From Torulaspora globosa (taxonomy: Eukaryota > Ascomycota > Saccharomycetes > Saccharomycetales > Saccharomycetaceae), in contig NC_050733.1 in the NCBI RefSeq assembly GCF_014133895.1, positions 558,001 to 622,000 of the forward strand: DNA of 64,000 bases, read 5' to 3'. The notes under the pieces were generated by a model that saw only the letters and a program-made list of their open reading frames with translations, made no database searches and had not been told where the DNA came from. Numbering within the stretch: position 1 is the stretch's first letter; each line of letters opens with the position of its first letter. The position numbers and the translations under genes were made by a program. This document shows positions 47,153-57,733 of the stretch, in pieces.

Positions 47153-47543
47153 ACAGTGCGATGAGTAGCACAGTTCCCGAAGAGCAGAACACTGGTTGAT
47201 GGATAAGTAGAAGTCCTGCACCTGGCAGCTTGCAACGAGAGGCAAATCTTAGTCCTCAATTGGCGAGCTCAATACTTGTGTGCTTCGAGCAGCTATGTTC
47301 CTCGATTGACGTTCATAGATATGAAATTAGGATAGAACTGCCAAAAGAAAGTCGAAAAAAAAAGGCAGCCATAGAGCATAGCAAGTCAACAAGGAATGTT
47401 GTCCTGAACATAGCCACTGCTACTGCTAGTTATGGGTGAGATTCTTGACTCAGCCAGCTGATTTATCTGATAATAGGAGGCTAGCGTGATCCCGGATACT
47501 GAGCAAGTTTTTTGATATTCCCGACGCACATCAAAGTTAAAGA
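47153..47543. other. CWH43 promoter region, 391 bp
   Basis: Holds the non-ATG upstream extension of the CWH43 frame and A-rich sequence around 47355. No gene is supported. Confidence 0.5.
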
Positions 47544-47616
47544 GCCTTGTTGGCGCAATCGGTAGCGCGTGTGACTCTTAATCACAAGGTTAGGGGTTCG
47601 AGCCCCCTACAGGGCT
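47544..47616 (+). tRNA. tK(CUU): tRNA-Lys (CUU)
   Basis: A 73-nt cloverleaf: acceptor GCCTTGT/ACAGGGC with discriminator T, anticodon CTT in GACTCTTAATC, T arm GGGGTTCGAGCCCCC. Almost identical to S. cerevisiae tK(CUU). A long T run (Pol III terminator) follows. Confidence 0.98.
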
Positions 47617-47719
47617 TATTTTTTTTTTTAAACCAAACAACTTGAAAAGTCGTCAGTCTATCAGCCAGATCATCGTAATTAAAGTACTTGTAGAGAGGAA
47701 TGTTGTTGATATCTTCTAA

Positions 47720-49834
47720 TTACTCTAAGGCGCAAACCAGTGCGACTCTCGAGGGTATATAAACTTGAATGAAATTTTTACGATTATTCCAAGCCATGTT
47801 GGTCGTAAAGAACTTCGAGCTCTCGTCTATCCTGTCAAACCCACCGTATTGCTTACGATCTGTGTTCAAAATGATCCGGTAACATCCCGGCGTTTCGACA
47901 CCGATCCTGTAATCCGTGAAACTCTGTGTGGGGTGGAAATTGAAGATGAAAAGTAGTCCGTTGCGCTCAAAAACGATCACCTTGTCAACTTCATGCTTTA
48001 GGGAAACGTACGCTTGAGGGGTGTTCAACCATTGGTGTTCTCTCTCACAGTTCTGCAAGGCTGCGTCGAATTCATAGAGATGCTTGTAACGCAGCAGATC
48101 ATCGTCAACCAGATTGAATTGTCTGCGAGCATAGTGGAAACTCTCTCCATTATTTTTGTTTGGGAAATCCAACCATTCTGGGTGGCCAAATTCATTACCT
48201 TCAAAGTTAAGGTAGGCTTCACCGCCAAGAGAATGGGTAATTAACCTAATCAGTTTATGCAATGCAATTCCGCGGTCAATTACTGGTGTATTCGGCTTCA
48301 GCACGGTCATATCCGTGTACATAGCGGCGTCCATTAACCAGAAAGCTAGCGTCTTATCACCAACAAGTGCTTGATCGTGAGATTCACAGTATGCGACAAC
48401 TTTTTCTCCATGGCGTCTGTTTGTTAGCGTATAGACGATTTTTGCCATGTCCCAGTCTTCGTCCTTTTGCTCTTTTAGGATCTTGATCCACATGTCAGGC
48501 AAAGCCATGGCTAATCTGTAATTGAAACCTGCACCACCCATTGACCGGGGCAGACACAGCGTCGGATAGCCTGAGACATCCTCTGCAATGGTGATCGCAG
48601 ATTCGGGTAGCAGTTCATGAACCAGATCATTGGCGACCATCAAATAGGCCAAAGCTTCATGATCAACGTGAGATCTATCTCTTGATAAATATTCGTTGTA
48701 ATCGCCGCTGAATCCCCCGCTCTCACCAACACCGTGATGCAGATACAACATGGAAGTAACACCGTCAAATCTAAAGCCGTCGAACTGATAAACATCGATG
48801 AAGAAGGCTAGGTTGGAAAGTAAAAATCTCTGAACTTCAAAGCTGCCGTAGTTGAACAAGCGGGAATCCCACAGTGGATGTTCTCCTCTCCCGGAAGATA
48901 CGGAGTGGAAATACTGATGATCAGATCCATCAAACCGATTCAATCCATCCTCGACATTCTTGGAAGCGTGACTGTGAACGACGTCCAGTAAAACAAGGAT
49001 CCCCATTCCATGAGCAGTATCAATTAACTCTTTGAGCTCCTCTGGGTTCCCGAAACGGGAGCTGATGGCAAAGAAATTCGTCACTTGATAACCAAAAGAG
49101 GCATAATAAGCATGCTCCATGATGGCCATTAATTGTATCGCATCGTAACCCAGTTTTTTTATACGTGGTAGAACATTTTGCGTGAATTCCTTATAAGTAG
49201 CAATCTTGGGTTCTGGCGATGAAATGCCGATGTGAGCTTCATATATTCTCAGGGAGCCCGTGTGCTCGTTGAAGGAGGGTCTTTGATGCGCAAACCTGTA
49301 CGGATTGGGAGGATTCCAAAATCTGCCTTCGTAGGCGGGTCCAAATGCTTTAGCGGTGGTTTCATCTGGTTGAGTTGCCCGTGTGATCCAAGCCGGAATT
49401 CTATAAATCTTCGAATCATCTGGCAGAACAAACATCACTTTAATTTTACTGTCATGTGGAATGGCAAACTCCCCATTCGACTTGGGTGGAATCGTGATGC
49501 TGAAATTTCCAAATTCATCCTTGTGTTTTAATTCGTGGCTTGTCTCGTCCCACTCGTTAAACTCACCGACCAAAAATGCTCGTTTGGCATTGGGAGCCCA
49601 TTCCTTATATCTGATCTCCTTGCTCTGCAGATCTGCGTGAAGCCCATAGGAAAGGTACGAGTCTCTTGCAAATTTGGTCAAAGACTGGTAAGATCCGTCA
49701 GGGGTGGCATGAGTAATATCATAGGCCCACTTATCTGCCAAGAACCTTCTTTCAGACAAAACATCAGCAAAGGGAGTCAGCCATGGGTCGAAATCCACTG
49801 CTCCTTTAACATTTTCAGGAACCTTCGTCGACAT
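47720..49834 (-). CDS. GLC3: 1,4-alpha-glucan (glycogen) branching enzyme
   Basis: Forms alpha-1,6 branches in glycogen; cytosolic. It has 704 aa, the S. cerevisiae length. A CBM48-type N-terminal domain ([20 protein letters not shown], 78-97) precedes the GH13 barrel. Barrel motifs: LLDVVHSHA (282-290), DGFRFDGVT with nucleophile D357, AEDV with acid/base E418, and a later [11 protein letters not shown]. The C-terminal beta domain is complete. Two CCCCT stress elements lie upstream. It is followed by UBC8, as YEL011W is followed by YEL012W. Confidence 0.98.
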   Translation of the reverse strand: MSTKVPENVKGAVDFDPWLTPFADVLSERRFLADKWAYDITHATPDGSYQSLTKFARDSYLSYGLHADLQSKEIRYKEWAPNAKRAFLVGEFNEWDETSHELKHKDEFGNFSITIPPKSNGEFAIPHDSKIKVMFVLPDDSKIYRIPAWITRATQPDETTAKAFGPAYEGRFWNPPNPYRFAHQRPSFNEHTGSLRIYEAHIGISSPEPKIATYKEFTQNVLPRIKKLGYDAIQLMAIMEHAYYASFGYQVTNFFAISSRFGNPEELKELIDTAHGMGILVLLDVVHSHASKNVEDGLNRFDGSDHQYFHSVSSGRGEHPLWDSRLFNYGSFEVQRFLLSNLAFFIDVYQFDGFRFDGVTSMLYLHHGVGESGGFSGDYNEYLSRDRSHVDHEALAYLMVANDLVHELLPESAITIAEDVSGYPTLCLPRSMGGAGFNYRLAMALPDMWIKILKEQKDEDWDMAKIVYTLTNRRHGEKVVAYCESHDQALVGDKTLAFWLMDAAMYTDMTVLKPNTPVIDRGIALHKLIRLITHSLGGEAYLNFEGNEFGHPEWLDFPNKNNGESFHYARRQFNLVDDDLLRYKHLYEFDAALQNCEREHQWLNTPQAYVSLKHEVDKVIVFERNGLLFIFNFHPTQSFTDYRIGVETPGCYRIILNTDRKQYGGFDRIDESSKFFTTNMAWNNRKNFIQVYIPSRVALVCALE

Positions 49835-50207
49835 AGTAAGCGTAACGTCTACTAAATGATCTTTAACGCGACAGCTTCGCTTTCAAGAAACAACACTCTT
49901 CCGGAGATCACAAACGTATTTGTTGGTTATATATCTACAGTACCGTGGGGTCGTGTTTCCCTCCTCTTTGGACGATCCCCGGTGTATTTACCCCCTGCAA
50001 ACCAACAAGGCCCCTGACTGTGCATTCTCGCCGTCGCAGGAGCTAGGTCAAGCCCGCTCTGCAAAGCTACACGCAACGACCGCTCAAGGAGTGGCGGATC
50101 TACAGAGCCAGCCTTGGCAGTGCAGTGAGAGATCAGATGCATTGTCGCGTAGATGCCAATCAACTTATTGAAAGTTATGTAAGTAATGTTGTAGATGCCC
50201 AATTCAA
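49835..50207. other. GLC3 promoter and UBC8 downstream region, 373 bp
   Basis: No gene is supported. It holds GLC3 stress elements. Confidence 0.5.
49991..50015. promoter_or_regulatory. Two STRE (CCCCT) elements upstream of GLC3
   Basis: CCCCCT at 49991-49996 and CCCCT at 50011-50015 lie 155-180 bp before the GLC3 start. Msn2/Msn4 use this element for stress and stationary-phase induction, as known for glycogen genes. Confidence 0.5.
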
Positions 50208-50923
50208 TCAACTGCTCATGTCTATATCGCTTAGTTCGTCACTTAGACCGTCAGAATCCTCGAGTGATTCACCGCCAGTGCCGTCTGCTGCGAGTTCTTC
50301 GTCCTCGTCATCGTCGTCCTCGTCGTCCTCGTCCTCCAGGTCGACGGAGTCGACATCATCGCCGGACGCGCCCTCGTCGCCCCCAAACAGCTGGTTGTAC
50401 CTCTCTTCGGACGCATATTTGTCGATATACTCCCTGATCTTGCTCTCATACAGCTTCTTGTCCCGCAGTTGCAGCGTAGCCGCCTCGTTGTTGAGCGGAT
50501 CGCTCCCGTTCGGCTCCTTGAGCAGCCCGGGGATCATCCACTCGACGATGTTCTTCAAATCGTACAGCGGAGACCACGTCGAGTTTATCACGTCCAGACA
50601 GATCGACCCCGACGCAACGTCGATGTTCGGGTGGAAAATCTTGTTCACAAACCCTATACTGGGAGACTTGTACGGATAGTTATCGGGCAGTTCCACATGC
50701 AATCTCCAAACGCCTCCCTCGTAGGGCGTATCCTTCGGTCCACAGAACTTCACGTGGAACTCCTGCATGTTGTCGTTGACCAGCTCCACCTCATGATCGC
50801 TCATCAGCAACTTCATAACGTCGGTCTCAATCCGTCTCTTGAAATTCCCACTGTCACACCCGAGAACCAGTTAGTCATCGCTGCCAGCGTGCCGAAGAAA
50901 GATCCAAATCACACATACCTCAT
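50208..50923 (-). CDS. UBC8: Ubiquitin-conjugating enzyme Ubc8, spliced with a 5-nt first exon
   Basis: E2 of the GID/CTLH pathway that degrades gluconeogenic enzymes after glucose return. Coding exons on the minus strand are 50919-50923 (ATGAG) and 50208-50850, giving 215 aa. Splicing restores the start [20 protein letters not shown], which matches the S. cerevisiae pattern; without it the ORF would lose its first 13 residues. The UBC fold is complete with [15 protein letters not shown], active-site C86. The C terminus is a long acidic Asp/Glu-rich tail typical of Ubc8. The tail-coding DNA is a GC-rich near-repeat. S. cerevisiae UBC8 also has a 5'-proximal intron. Confidence 0.95.
50851..50918 (-). 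other. UBC8 spliceosomal intron, 68 nt
   Basis: 5' splice site GTATGT at 50918-50913, branch site GACTAAC at 50876-50870 (consensus TACTAAC with one change), 3' splice site CAG ending at 50851. Branch A to 3' splice site is about 20 nt. Phase joins ATGAG to TGGG in frame. Confidence 0.9.
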
Positions 50924-51095
50924 CGATACCACAGAATACACTATTGCCTGGCTTTCCAAACCTCTGCCGTGCTAGAAACCACCCGACCTATCTTCCTACC
51001 CTCTGCACCGCTCCTCTTCAGCTATGATTCACGCTTTCTGGTACCCCCCAGGCGCAACACGCCAACTCGTCTTACACGGCCGGCCTGCGACTAAC

Positions 51096-51332
51096 TCAGT
51101 CTTTCAGCTGGTCGACCTGTTTCTTCATATCTTCGAGGATCTGCTTCTGTCTCTCGACGTCGACGATCTTGCTGTGTCTGTCACTGTCGTCTACCAGCTG
51201 GAACAGCTCGCACATCTTCTCTCTCTGCGCCATCAACTGGTGGGCAGTCAACGTCCTCAAAGTGACATTGTTGTACTTGCGTTGCGAAATCTTCGAGGTT
51301 TCAGCACCCCCATTGTCCCTTAAGCTTGCCAT
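51096..51332 (-). CDS. HTL1: RSC-associated protein Htl1
   Basis: Small subunit of the RSC chromatin-remodelling complex, linked to ploidy and high-temperature growth. It has 78 aa, the S. cerevisiae length. The core KYNNVTLRTLTAHQLMAQRE and the following helix with VERQKQILEDMKKQ match Htl1 well. It lies head-on with MAK31 (divergent, 125 bp), in the conserved HTL1-MAK31-PET18-MAK32 group of chromosome III. Confidence 0.92.
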   Translation of the reverse strand: MASLRDNGGAETSKISQRKYNNVTLRTLTAHQLMAQREKMCELFQLVDDSDRHSKIVDVERQKQILEDMKKQVDQLKD

Positions 51333-51457
51333 GGAAACTGCTACCGTCGGGCTTGCTGCTGCTGTCAGTGGTTGTTTCGCAGTTACTATGTTCAGTGTAC
51401 GTTTTTTACTACACGTAAAAAATCATCAACACTTCTTCCACAGAGGAAAACGCCAAG

Positions 51458-51730
51458 ATGGACAAACTGAGACTGCCAGACTTCATAGGATCGACTCTAC
51501 ACATCTCGCTGGGCGACAAGAGAGTGCTCACCGGCACGCTGATGGCGATGGACTGCCAATTGAACCTCCTGCTTGATCACGTGCGGGAGACGAGACTGGA
51601 CGACGGGAATCAAAGACTGCTGGGGCTGGTCAGTGTGCCTCGGGCCACGATCAGCTCGATCAAGTTGGACCGGGATACGCTGGAGCATCTGTGCCGGTTG
51701 AGGCAGGAGTTCATGCGACAAGTCGTGTGA
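51458..51730 (+). CDS. MAK31: NatC subunit Mak31 (Sm-like, Naa38)
   Basis: Sm-fold auxiliary subunit of the NatC N-terminal acetyltransferase (with Mak3 and Mak10); named for its need in dsRNA killer-virus maintenance. It has 90 aa (88 in S. cerevisiae). Sm1 is LRLPDFIGSTLHISLGDKRV and GTLMAMDCQLNLLLDHVRET; Sm2 is GLVSVPRATISSIKLD. It is read from the first in-frame ATG after a short A-rich leader. Confidence 0.94.
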   Translation: MDKLRLPDFIGSTLHISLGDKRVLTGTLMAMDCQLNLLLDHVRETRLDDGNQRLLGLVSVPRATISSIKLDRDTLEHLCRLRQEFMRQVV

Positions 51731-51902
51731 TCGTCGTTTATGCTTTCATGGTGGAATGAAAGTGAATACTGCAGTGGTCTCTTTAAGCACATGCGTTTTT
51801 GGCGGTGAGTGGTGACGAGTAGGTTTAAATAGCAGGGTGCAATCGATTGGGAATGTCGATGGGGGGGGGAACCTCTTGGGAATGCAGGGAAATTGGGGAT
51901 CG

Positions 51903-52550
51903 ATGGCCACTACTACTGAGTGTTTGCTGGCGAAGTACCAGGATACTTTCAAGAAGGCGACTGAGCATCAGTTGACCAAGGAATTGTGCCAAGGAACTCT
52001 GGAGGATGCGATTTTGTACACGTACCTGGCTCAGGATTTGCAATTTTTCGAGACTGGATTGCGTCTGATTTGTAAGGTCACGTCGTTGGCACCAAGCGTG
52101 GATAGTCTGATTACGTTGGCGAAGAAAATCGGATTCTTTGCCAACGACGAAAACACGTACTTTCGCGATGCGCTGGAGTTGTTGAAGCCTGCGGTGGAGG
52201 CTTCGAGACGCGAGTTCTTGGGCAAGGAACAGATCGGCAGCATCAAGAAGTATGTCGGGTTCCTGGCCGAGATGACCGAGGACGCAAGCTACAGCTATGG
52301 TCAGCTGGTGACGTATCTGTGGTGTGCGGAAGAAGTGTACTGGAAATGGGCACACGATTTGCCAAGAGCCGAGAATTTACACTGGAAACATCAGACCTGG
52401 ATCGACTTGCACGACGGTGAGCACTTCCAAGTTTGGTGCGAGTTTCTGAGGAAGGAAGTAGACAAATACTCTTTGGAAGAAGTCGAAAGCGTTTTCCAAA
52501 AGACTTTGCAGCTGGAATACGAATTTTTTGACGAGTGCTACAACGCGTAG
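51903..52550 (+). CDS. PET18: TenA/thiaminase-2-like protein Pet18
   Basis: TenA-fold protein of unknown precise role; in S. cerevisiae linked to thiamine-related and respiratory traits. I start at ATG 51903, giving 215 aa, the S. cerevisiae length; ATG 51882 gives 222 aa, and the longer frame opens only with GTG. Helical segments include [40 protein letters not shown] and [20 protein letters not shown], typical of TenA. The stop is 2 bp from the MAK32 stop. A G9 run lies just upstream at 51861-51869, between out-of-frame ATGs (51853, 51859) and the start. Confidence 0.9.
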   Translation: MATTTECLLAKYQDTFKKATEHQLTKELCQGTLEDAILYTYLAQDLQFFETGLRLICKVTSLAPSVDSLITLAKKIGFFANDENTYFRDALELLKPAVEASRREFLGKEQIGSIKKYVGFLAEMTEDASYSYGQLVTYLWCAEEVYWKWAHDLPRAENLHWKHQTWIDLHDGEHFQVWCEFLRKEVDKYSLEEVESVFQKTLQLEYEFFDECYNA

Positions 52551-52552
52551 GG

Positions 52553-53635
52553 TCACTCCCACCTATTCGATAGCAATCGGCATAGCTGGTCCGATTTATG
52601 TAATGCAAGAGAAGGACTTCTCTCTAGGTAGCGGTCGAGTCTTTGTTTAAGTGTTAAGCCGTTCCATTCGCGCGTTGCTGGGTTGAACTCCGGTACGCCC
52701 ATTTGCTCAATGACGCAGCCCGCGGCGATGTTGCCGCAGGTGTTGGCCACGTCAAGACTTGCGGTCGCAGTGTAGCCGACGCAGAAACCACCCAGGAAGG
52801 CGTTTCCGCCGCCGGTTGGATCGACGACCTTTGAGACATCGTCTTCATGGTACGCTGGGAAACGTTTCAGGGTTCTTTTGCCAGTAGCGCTGTTCCTGGA
52901 GGTAAGCGTCATGCTCCCGAGCTTTCCGCATCTTAGTACGCACACATGTCTATCAGATAAGATATCATCAAATTTCCATATACATTGGGTGATTTCTTCC
53001 ACAGTGAGTGGCTCTTTATCGCCAAGTAGTCGTGCACCCTCTTCTGCGTTTGGCGAGAAAATCACAGTATAATCGTCCTGTAAGGCAAGTATTCCGCTAA
53101 TCTCTGCGAAATGAGTCTTATCGCATAGGTCTGGAACGGGCTCCCAAACGATCACTTTGGGGCGGCAGTTCAAATCCTTCATTTCCTCTATCAACGATGA
53201 GCAGCGTTCTCCTGAGCAGATGAAATGCACACATTCGATTTTTGAGACATTATCCATTCCAAACTCTTCCCAATCGGCTGCTGTAATAGCCTTCTTTTCG
53301 TTCAGATACCTGAATTGCCTCAAATCACCATCACCGTAGCCATTCCATCCTCTGGTGGTTTCTCTTGTGAAGTCCTCTCTGAAAAGAGCACCACTTTGCC
53401 AGCTTTCGATCCTTTCTTTGAGTTTCGCAGGGAAATCATAACCACAGTCAACTATCCATCTTAAACTTCCTGCTACTTGTCGACTAGGTGAGACGATGCA
53501 CCCACCCAACATGGCGAACATCCCGCCGCCTCCAGCGACGTTCTGGTGTATGTTGCCCTTCCGATCGATGATTTCATCAATGATAAACATACCATTGGTG
53601 GTGATCAGTGGTTTGTTATTTCCCGCAGTCATCAT
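52553..53635 (-). CDS. MAK32: PfkB-type sugar-kinase-like protein Mak32
   Basis: Ribokinase-fold protein of unknown substrate; named for its role in maintaining M dsRNA. The first ATG gives 360 aa (363 in S. cerevisiae); 13 more codons open only with TTG. An N-terminal lid strand (ITTNGMFIIDEI) and GGGGMFAMLGG are seen. The C-terminal signature reads DPTGGGNAFLGGF where active pfkB kinases have GAGD: the catalytic aspartate position is Asn278. This suggests altered or lost phosphotransfer, which may be normal for this subfamily. Tail to tail with PET18. Confidence 0.93.
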   Translation of the reverse strand: MMTAGNNKPLITTNGMFIIDEIIDRKGNIHQNVAGGGGMFAMLGGCIVSPSRQVAGSLRWIVDCGYDFPAKLKERIESWQSGALFREDFTRETTRGWNGYGDGDLRQFRYLNEKKAITAADWEEFGMDNVSKIECVHFICSGERCSSLIEEMKDLNCRPKVIVWEPVPDLCDKTHFAEISGILALQDDYTVIFSPNAEEGARLLGDKEPLTVEEITQCIWKFDDILSDRHVCVLRCGKLGSMTLTSRNSATGKRTLKRFPAYHEDDVSKVVDPTGGGNAFLGGFCVGYTATASLDVANTCGNIAAGCVIEQMGVPEFNPATREWNGLTLKQRLDRYLERSPSLALHKSDQLCRLLSNRWE

Positions 53636-53730
53636 CAGCCTTAATGAGCCTTCGAACCACTGCAACTTAGTCAATCAATGTATCTATAAGTAACAATATA
53701 CAGAAGATAAAGTTCATGTGGGCAAAAAAT

Positions 53731-53802
53731 TAGCGCCGCTTGGTTTCGATCCAAGGACATCAGGGTTATGAGCCCTGCGCGCTTCCACTGCGCCACGGCG
53801 CT
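53731..53802 (-). tRNA. tM(CAU)i: Initiator tRNA-Met (CAU)
   Basis: A 72-nt tRNA with the initiator hallmarks: A1-U72 end pair, three G-C pairs GGG/CCC in the anticodon stem, anticodon CAT in CTCATAA and T loop ATCGAAA with A54. Compared with the S. cerevisiae initiator, the T stem has a T-A pair in place of C-G, a compensated change. A T6 run follows on the minus strand. Confidence 0.97.
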
Positions 53803-55328
53803 TACCGATGATGAAAATGTAATAATTCGTTATGGTATTATTCGTGGGTTGATGATCTTGTGATAGTTCGTTCAATATTTATTACTAATAAACTATACTT
53901 GTATCCTATCGAATCCCCTTGTCCTTTTCCGTGCCACTGAAATTTAGAAATTGTTCTACGAACTTTCCTGCTTTAGATGGTTGCTTTCTTAAAATTGTTT
54001 TTATGTATTGTTGTCCAGGGTGTATTTTCGGTAAGCCTGGTTTGACCTGGAAAGGAACGATGTTCAGTAAAGTAATAACAGAAAGTCAGCAAGCCCATGA
54101 AAACCTCAATGGGATTGCAGCCTATTGGTTAGATCAGTATGCTCTAGTGGCGGTCCGTTACTCGACCTTCATGTATCAAATGGTCAGTTTTTTTTCTGGT
54201 AAATATATTGCTAAAAGGGCGCACCCTTTTCAACTGACCAAATCGTGGCATCGTATCATCCACTGGGATTAGCACAAAAGATGAAAGTCACGCAACGCCT
54301 TGGGGTACAGCTTTTGGGCCATATTGCTTTAACTAGCGCTTGTCTTAAAGTCACTGGTCGATATGATACTATTTGCTGACGAGAATACATTACAAAAAGA
54401 GCATATCCAGCCACGTAAACGATTGCATCTAAGAAGACGTGTAAGTGAATTCGATGTTTTCTGATGTTTTTCTTGATATTTCAGCGCCAATATTCAAATA
54501 TTAACGGGACAGCTACGTTGTGATTAGATTGTTAGGTTTTTGCTTGGCTGCAGATCAAGCTTAACTTTCAACAGTAAGTTTGACAGCTCGCCATCACGGC
54601 TACGGTTTCCGTGGAATTCCTAGATACCCAGACATGATCAGCTATACTGTTGTGTTTCTTATTATGGTCGCAGGTGACAGCAAAGAAAAAATTGGCACTC
54701 AGAGATTTAGATTCAAATCGGTTGAAAGATGCAATTCAAGCAGGTTCATGGAACAGAAAATGCAATCGCCCAACCACACAGGATAATTTAGAAGTTCCAA
54801 GTTGCCGATCTCGACAATGGCTTTTCAATTGAAGCCGTTTGACTGATCAACTTGCGATCTTATCGGCTATTCCCATGGCACAAACTTGACGCTAAAGCGC
54901 TATCGTCGAGAAATATGACTAGGCAGGCGGAGGGTCGACTTTATCGTGGTTCCAATATGTTCTAGGTTCTCTCTGTTCGTCCTTGCTAGCCATTTCTGTT
55001 AGCAGGCTATCAGATGAAACTGAATATTTTGTGATGGACTCCCAAAGATGTCCAACACAGGGCAATCCCATAAAAAGCTGCTTATTGCTTTAACTGAAGT
55101 TGATAAGGCCTATTCAATGCTCAAAGTACAGTGATAACAGTTGAACCTTTACATTCCACTAGGGCTAGAAGGAGGGGATTTCTCAAGATAAAGAACTTAG
55201 AGATACGCGACAAGAAAGATCCACAGTGAACCTTAGTGATGATGAAATGAATTTCAACAATGGAGTGTGGAAAATTGAGGTTATTAAGTTTGAATATGAA
55301 AAAGTATTTTCCGTACAACAATTTTAAT
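53803..55328. other. tRNA-flanked gene-free stretch, 1526 bp
   Basis: Lies between initiator tRNA-Met and tRNA-Gln. The longest frame (53919-54272) opens with TTG, others are short and unlike known proteins. I found no LTR ends or repeats, although tRNA-rich intervals commonly hold old retroelement scars. Contains nothing I can name. Confidence 0.5.
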
Positions 55329-55400
55329 GGTTCTATAGTGTAGTGGTCATCACTTTCGGTTTTGATCCGAACAACCCCGGTTCGAATCCGGGTAGGACCT
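55329..55400 (+). tRNA. tQ(UUG): tRNA-Gln (UUG)
   Basis: A 72-nt cloverleaf with acceptor GGTTCTA/TAGGACC, anticodon TTG in CGGTTTTGATCCG, T arm CCCGGTTCGAATCCGGG. Discriminator T. Close to S. cerevisiae tQ(UUG). A T5 run follows. Confidence 0.97.
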
Positions 55401-55608
55401 TAGCCTTTTTGCCTTCAAAACAACCAATTTCTGGTGTTGCAGTAAGGCATCGTATAATCGGAATGGCTGTCAGTTCTTCATTTAATCATTGCAATGAAAC
55501 TTAAACAATACTTGCTTTTATTTCTTTGGGCGAAAATATGAAAAAATCCATACAAATACATTAGGTATACAATACTTCGCCCGAAATTTGGGGTGTAGGT
55601 TTAACCCA

Positions 55609-57309
55609 TTAATTCAAAAACTGAAGGATTTGTTGAGTGATATTGTACAGTTCGACGCTGGCATCTTCGGCAGGTTCAGATGACTTGGAGTTGCTTAGGT
55701 CGATTTCATTGTTCTTTGAACCTGGTGGTACTCTTTGCAAGCGATTAAATGTTATGTCTGCCATTCTTTTAACACCACCAATAATTTCTGAATCTTTCTT
55801 GACTAATTCTGCCACCTTATCGTTGTGGCTTTCTAGCAATTGTAATATGGTCCAAAGAGCAATGTGCTCGAACGTTGCATAATCACTGTGCAAAAATCTT
55901 ATCAAAAATCCACGGATACCATCCTTGGGCGTTTCCCACGCGTCTATAATTCTCGAGTAGTTGTTGATTCTAGAGCAAAGATTAGCCAAAGCAGCAGCAG
56001 CATTTCCTGATACTTCTTGATCGCTAGAAAAAGTCATTGGAATTAATGCATCTAGAATGTTTGCATCCAAGAGATCCAGCTTGGAAACATCTGCTAGAGC
56101 AAGAATTGCAAAACATGCGGAAATTTCACTTTGTACGCTAACCGGTGAGTCCAATGCGAGTTCTTTGCATTTCTCAACAGCGCCACTCTCGAAGAACTCC
56201 TTACGGTTTCTTTCTGACGATGCGGCTAGGTTTCTCAAAGTTGACACTGCATGACATTGAATCTCTTCGGATTCTTTGAAATCCAGCAGTTTCACTAGAG
56301 GCTTCAAAAACCCAGCATCAACTATCAGCCCCTCATTCAATGGATGAATAGATATATTCCTAATACAAGCCACGCTTGCCAGCACTAATGGCATCGAACT
56401 GCTCTGGATGAGTTTGACCAAATGTGGTAGACCACCAGCTCTTACTATTTCCAACTGATAACTGGTATCTGAAGCCAGGTTTCTCAGTGCTAGTGTGGCC
56501 TGACACTTGACTCTAGAAGAAGTAGAATCCATCAATGCTACCAGTTTGGACACCAGACGTGGTTCCGTTTGAGCCAACTTCTTTCTATTCGACTCATCTA
56601 CCGCGATATTGGATAAAGCAGTGGTACAATAATACTGAACATCAGGGTCCGGCGAAGAAAGTAAAGAAACCAAGACTGGCACGGAGCCAGCATTGACCAG
56701 CTCTCTTCTATTGTCCTCTGAATGAGTCATATTCAGAAGCGCCCCAGTGGCGTTTCTTTGTACCCTTATGTGCTTGGACTTAGCCAATCGCGTCAGAGGT
56801 ACCAACGCTCCCGAAGTCGCAATCTTATGCTTGTTATCATCCTGTGTGGCCAAATTCGTGATACATCCAACAGCATTGCATTGAACTTCCACGTTGTTCC
56901 CCATCATCTGGCTTATCAGAGGCTCCAAACCACCCATCTCCACAATCAGTAACTTGTTATCGTTATTGACCGCCAAATTGCCCAATGCAGCACACGCTGC
57001 AACCTGAATTTGAGGGTCTTGGCTTTGCAATAGTATCAAGATGGGTTCCAGAACCTCTCGAGAAACCGGGCGAACGTATTTCTCAGTAATCTCTGCGAAT
57101 GCCAACGCAGCACTTCTTTGCAAATTCAAATTATCCGAATACACCAAAGTTGTCAACGCCTTCAAAGGTTTCCCAGAGTAGAAATCAAACCGATCCTTAT
57201 CCTCCAAGTACCCCAACAAAAGAGTAACTGCTTCTCGTTCATTATCTGCGATAGGCAAAACGCTAGCCTCATCTGAAGAGTCCTTGAGACAGCTACAGCA
57301 CGCTCCCAT
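55609..57309 (-). CDS. VAC8: Vacuolar armadillo-repeat protein Vac8
   Basis: Lipid-anchored armadillo protein of the vacuole membrane used in vacuole inheritance (with Vac17), nucleus-vacuole junctions (with Nvj1) and autophagy (with Atg13). It has 566 aa (578 in S. cerevisiae). The N terminus [10 protein letters not shown] carries myristoylation at G2 and palmitoylation sites C4, C5 and C7. About 11-12 ARM repeats follow, for example [20 protein letters not shown] and [20 protein letters not shown]. It precedes EDC3, consistent with the YEL013W-YEL015W order. Confidence 0.98.
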   Translation of the reverse strand: MGACCSCLKDSSDEASVLPIADNEREAVTLLLGYLEDKDRFDFYSGKPLKALTTLVYSDNLNLQRSAALAFAEITEKYVRPVSREVLEPILILLQSQDPQIQVAACAALGNLAVNNDNKLLIVEMGGLEPLISQMMGNNVEVQCNAVGCITNLATQDDNKHKIATSGALVPLTRLAKSKHIRVQRNATGALLNMTHSEDNRRELVNAGSVPVLVSLLSSPDPDVQYYCTTALSNIAVDESNRKKLAQTEPRLVSKLVALMDSTSSRVKCQATLALRNLASDTSYQLEIVRAGGLPHLVKLIQSSSMPLVLASVACIRNISIHPLNEGLIVDAGFLKPLVKLLDFKESEEIQCHAVSTLRNLAASSERNRKEFFESGAVEKCKELALDSPVSVQSEISACFAILALADVSKLDLLDANILDALIPMTFSSDQEVSGNAAAALANLCSRINNYSRIIDAWETPKDGIRGFLIRFLHSDYATFEHIALWTILQLLESHNDKVAELVKKDSEIIGGVKRMADITFNRLQRVPPGSKNNEIDLSNSKSSEPAEDASVELYNITQQILQFLN

Positions 57310-57733
57310 TGCAACAAGTTAAGCTGTACAATGTCAAACTCAGCCAAACTTATTCTCCTGAACCAAAAAAAGCCTAATCGCTTCTTTCAATGCTTCTGGT
57401 TGTTGTTTGTGGTAAACTTAACCTACAGATTTTTTTCTCTTTAAACTATAAGTACCCAGCTAAGAAAAAAATATCAGTGACAGAACAGCTTAAACTTGAA
57501 GTGCCATCACTTCAAGCTGGAGCCAAGTCTGCTTGATCTAGTAGGAATTTATGAAAGCCGATGGGCTTTTGACTGTACTCTTGATGATGAAGACCTTTTT
57601 CGCAGAGTTTCCTCTGCTAGTTTCCCTAAAACTAGAGGTCCATTTGCAGAAAATGAACAAGAATAGATGCAATGTAGACGTGAGTTCGAGTTTACAAGGC
57701 GTCTGAAAACTACTTATACACACAGGGGAGGGA
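57310..57733. other. VAC8 promoter and EDC3 downstream region, 424 bp
   Basis: No gene is supported. It is T-rich near 57430-57470. Confidence 0.45.

Noticed and set aside
53919..54272. 117-codon frame between two tRNA genes
   Set aside because: Opens with TTG; the part after its first ATG has no recognisable feature.
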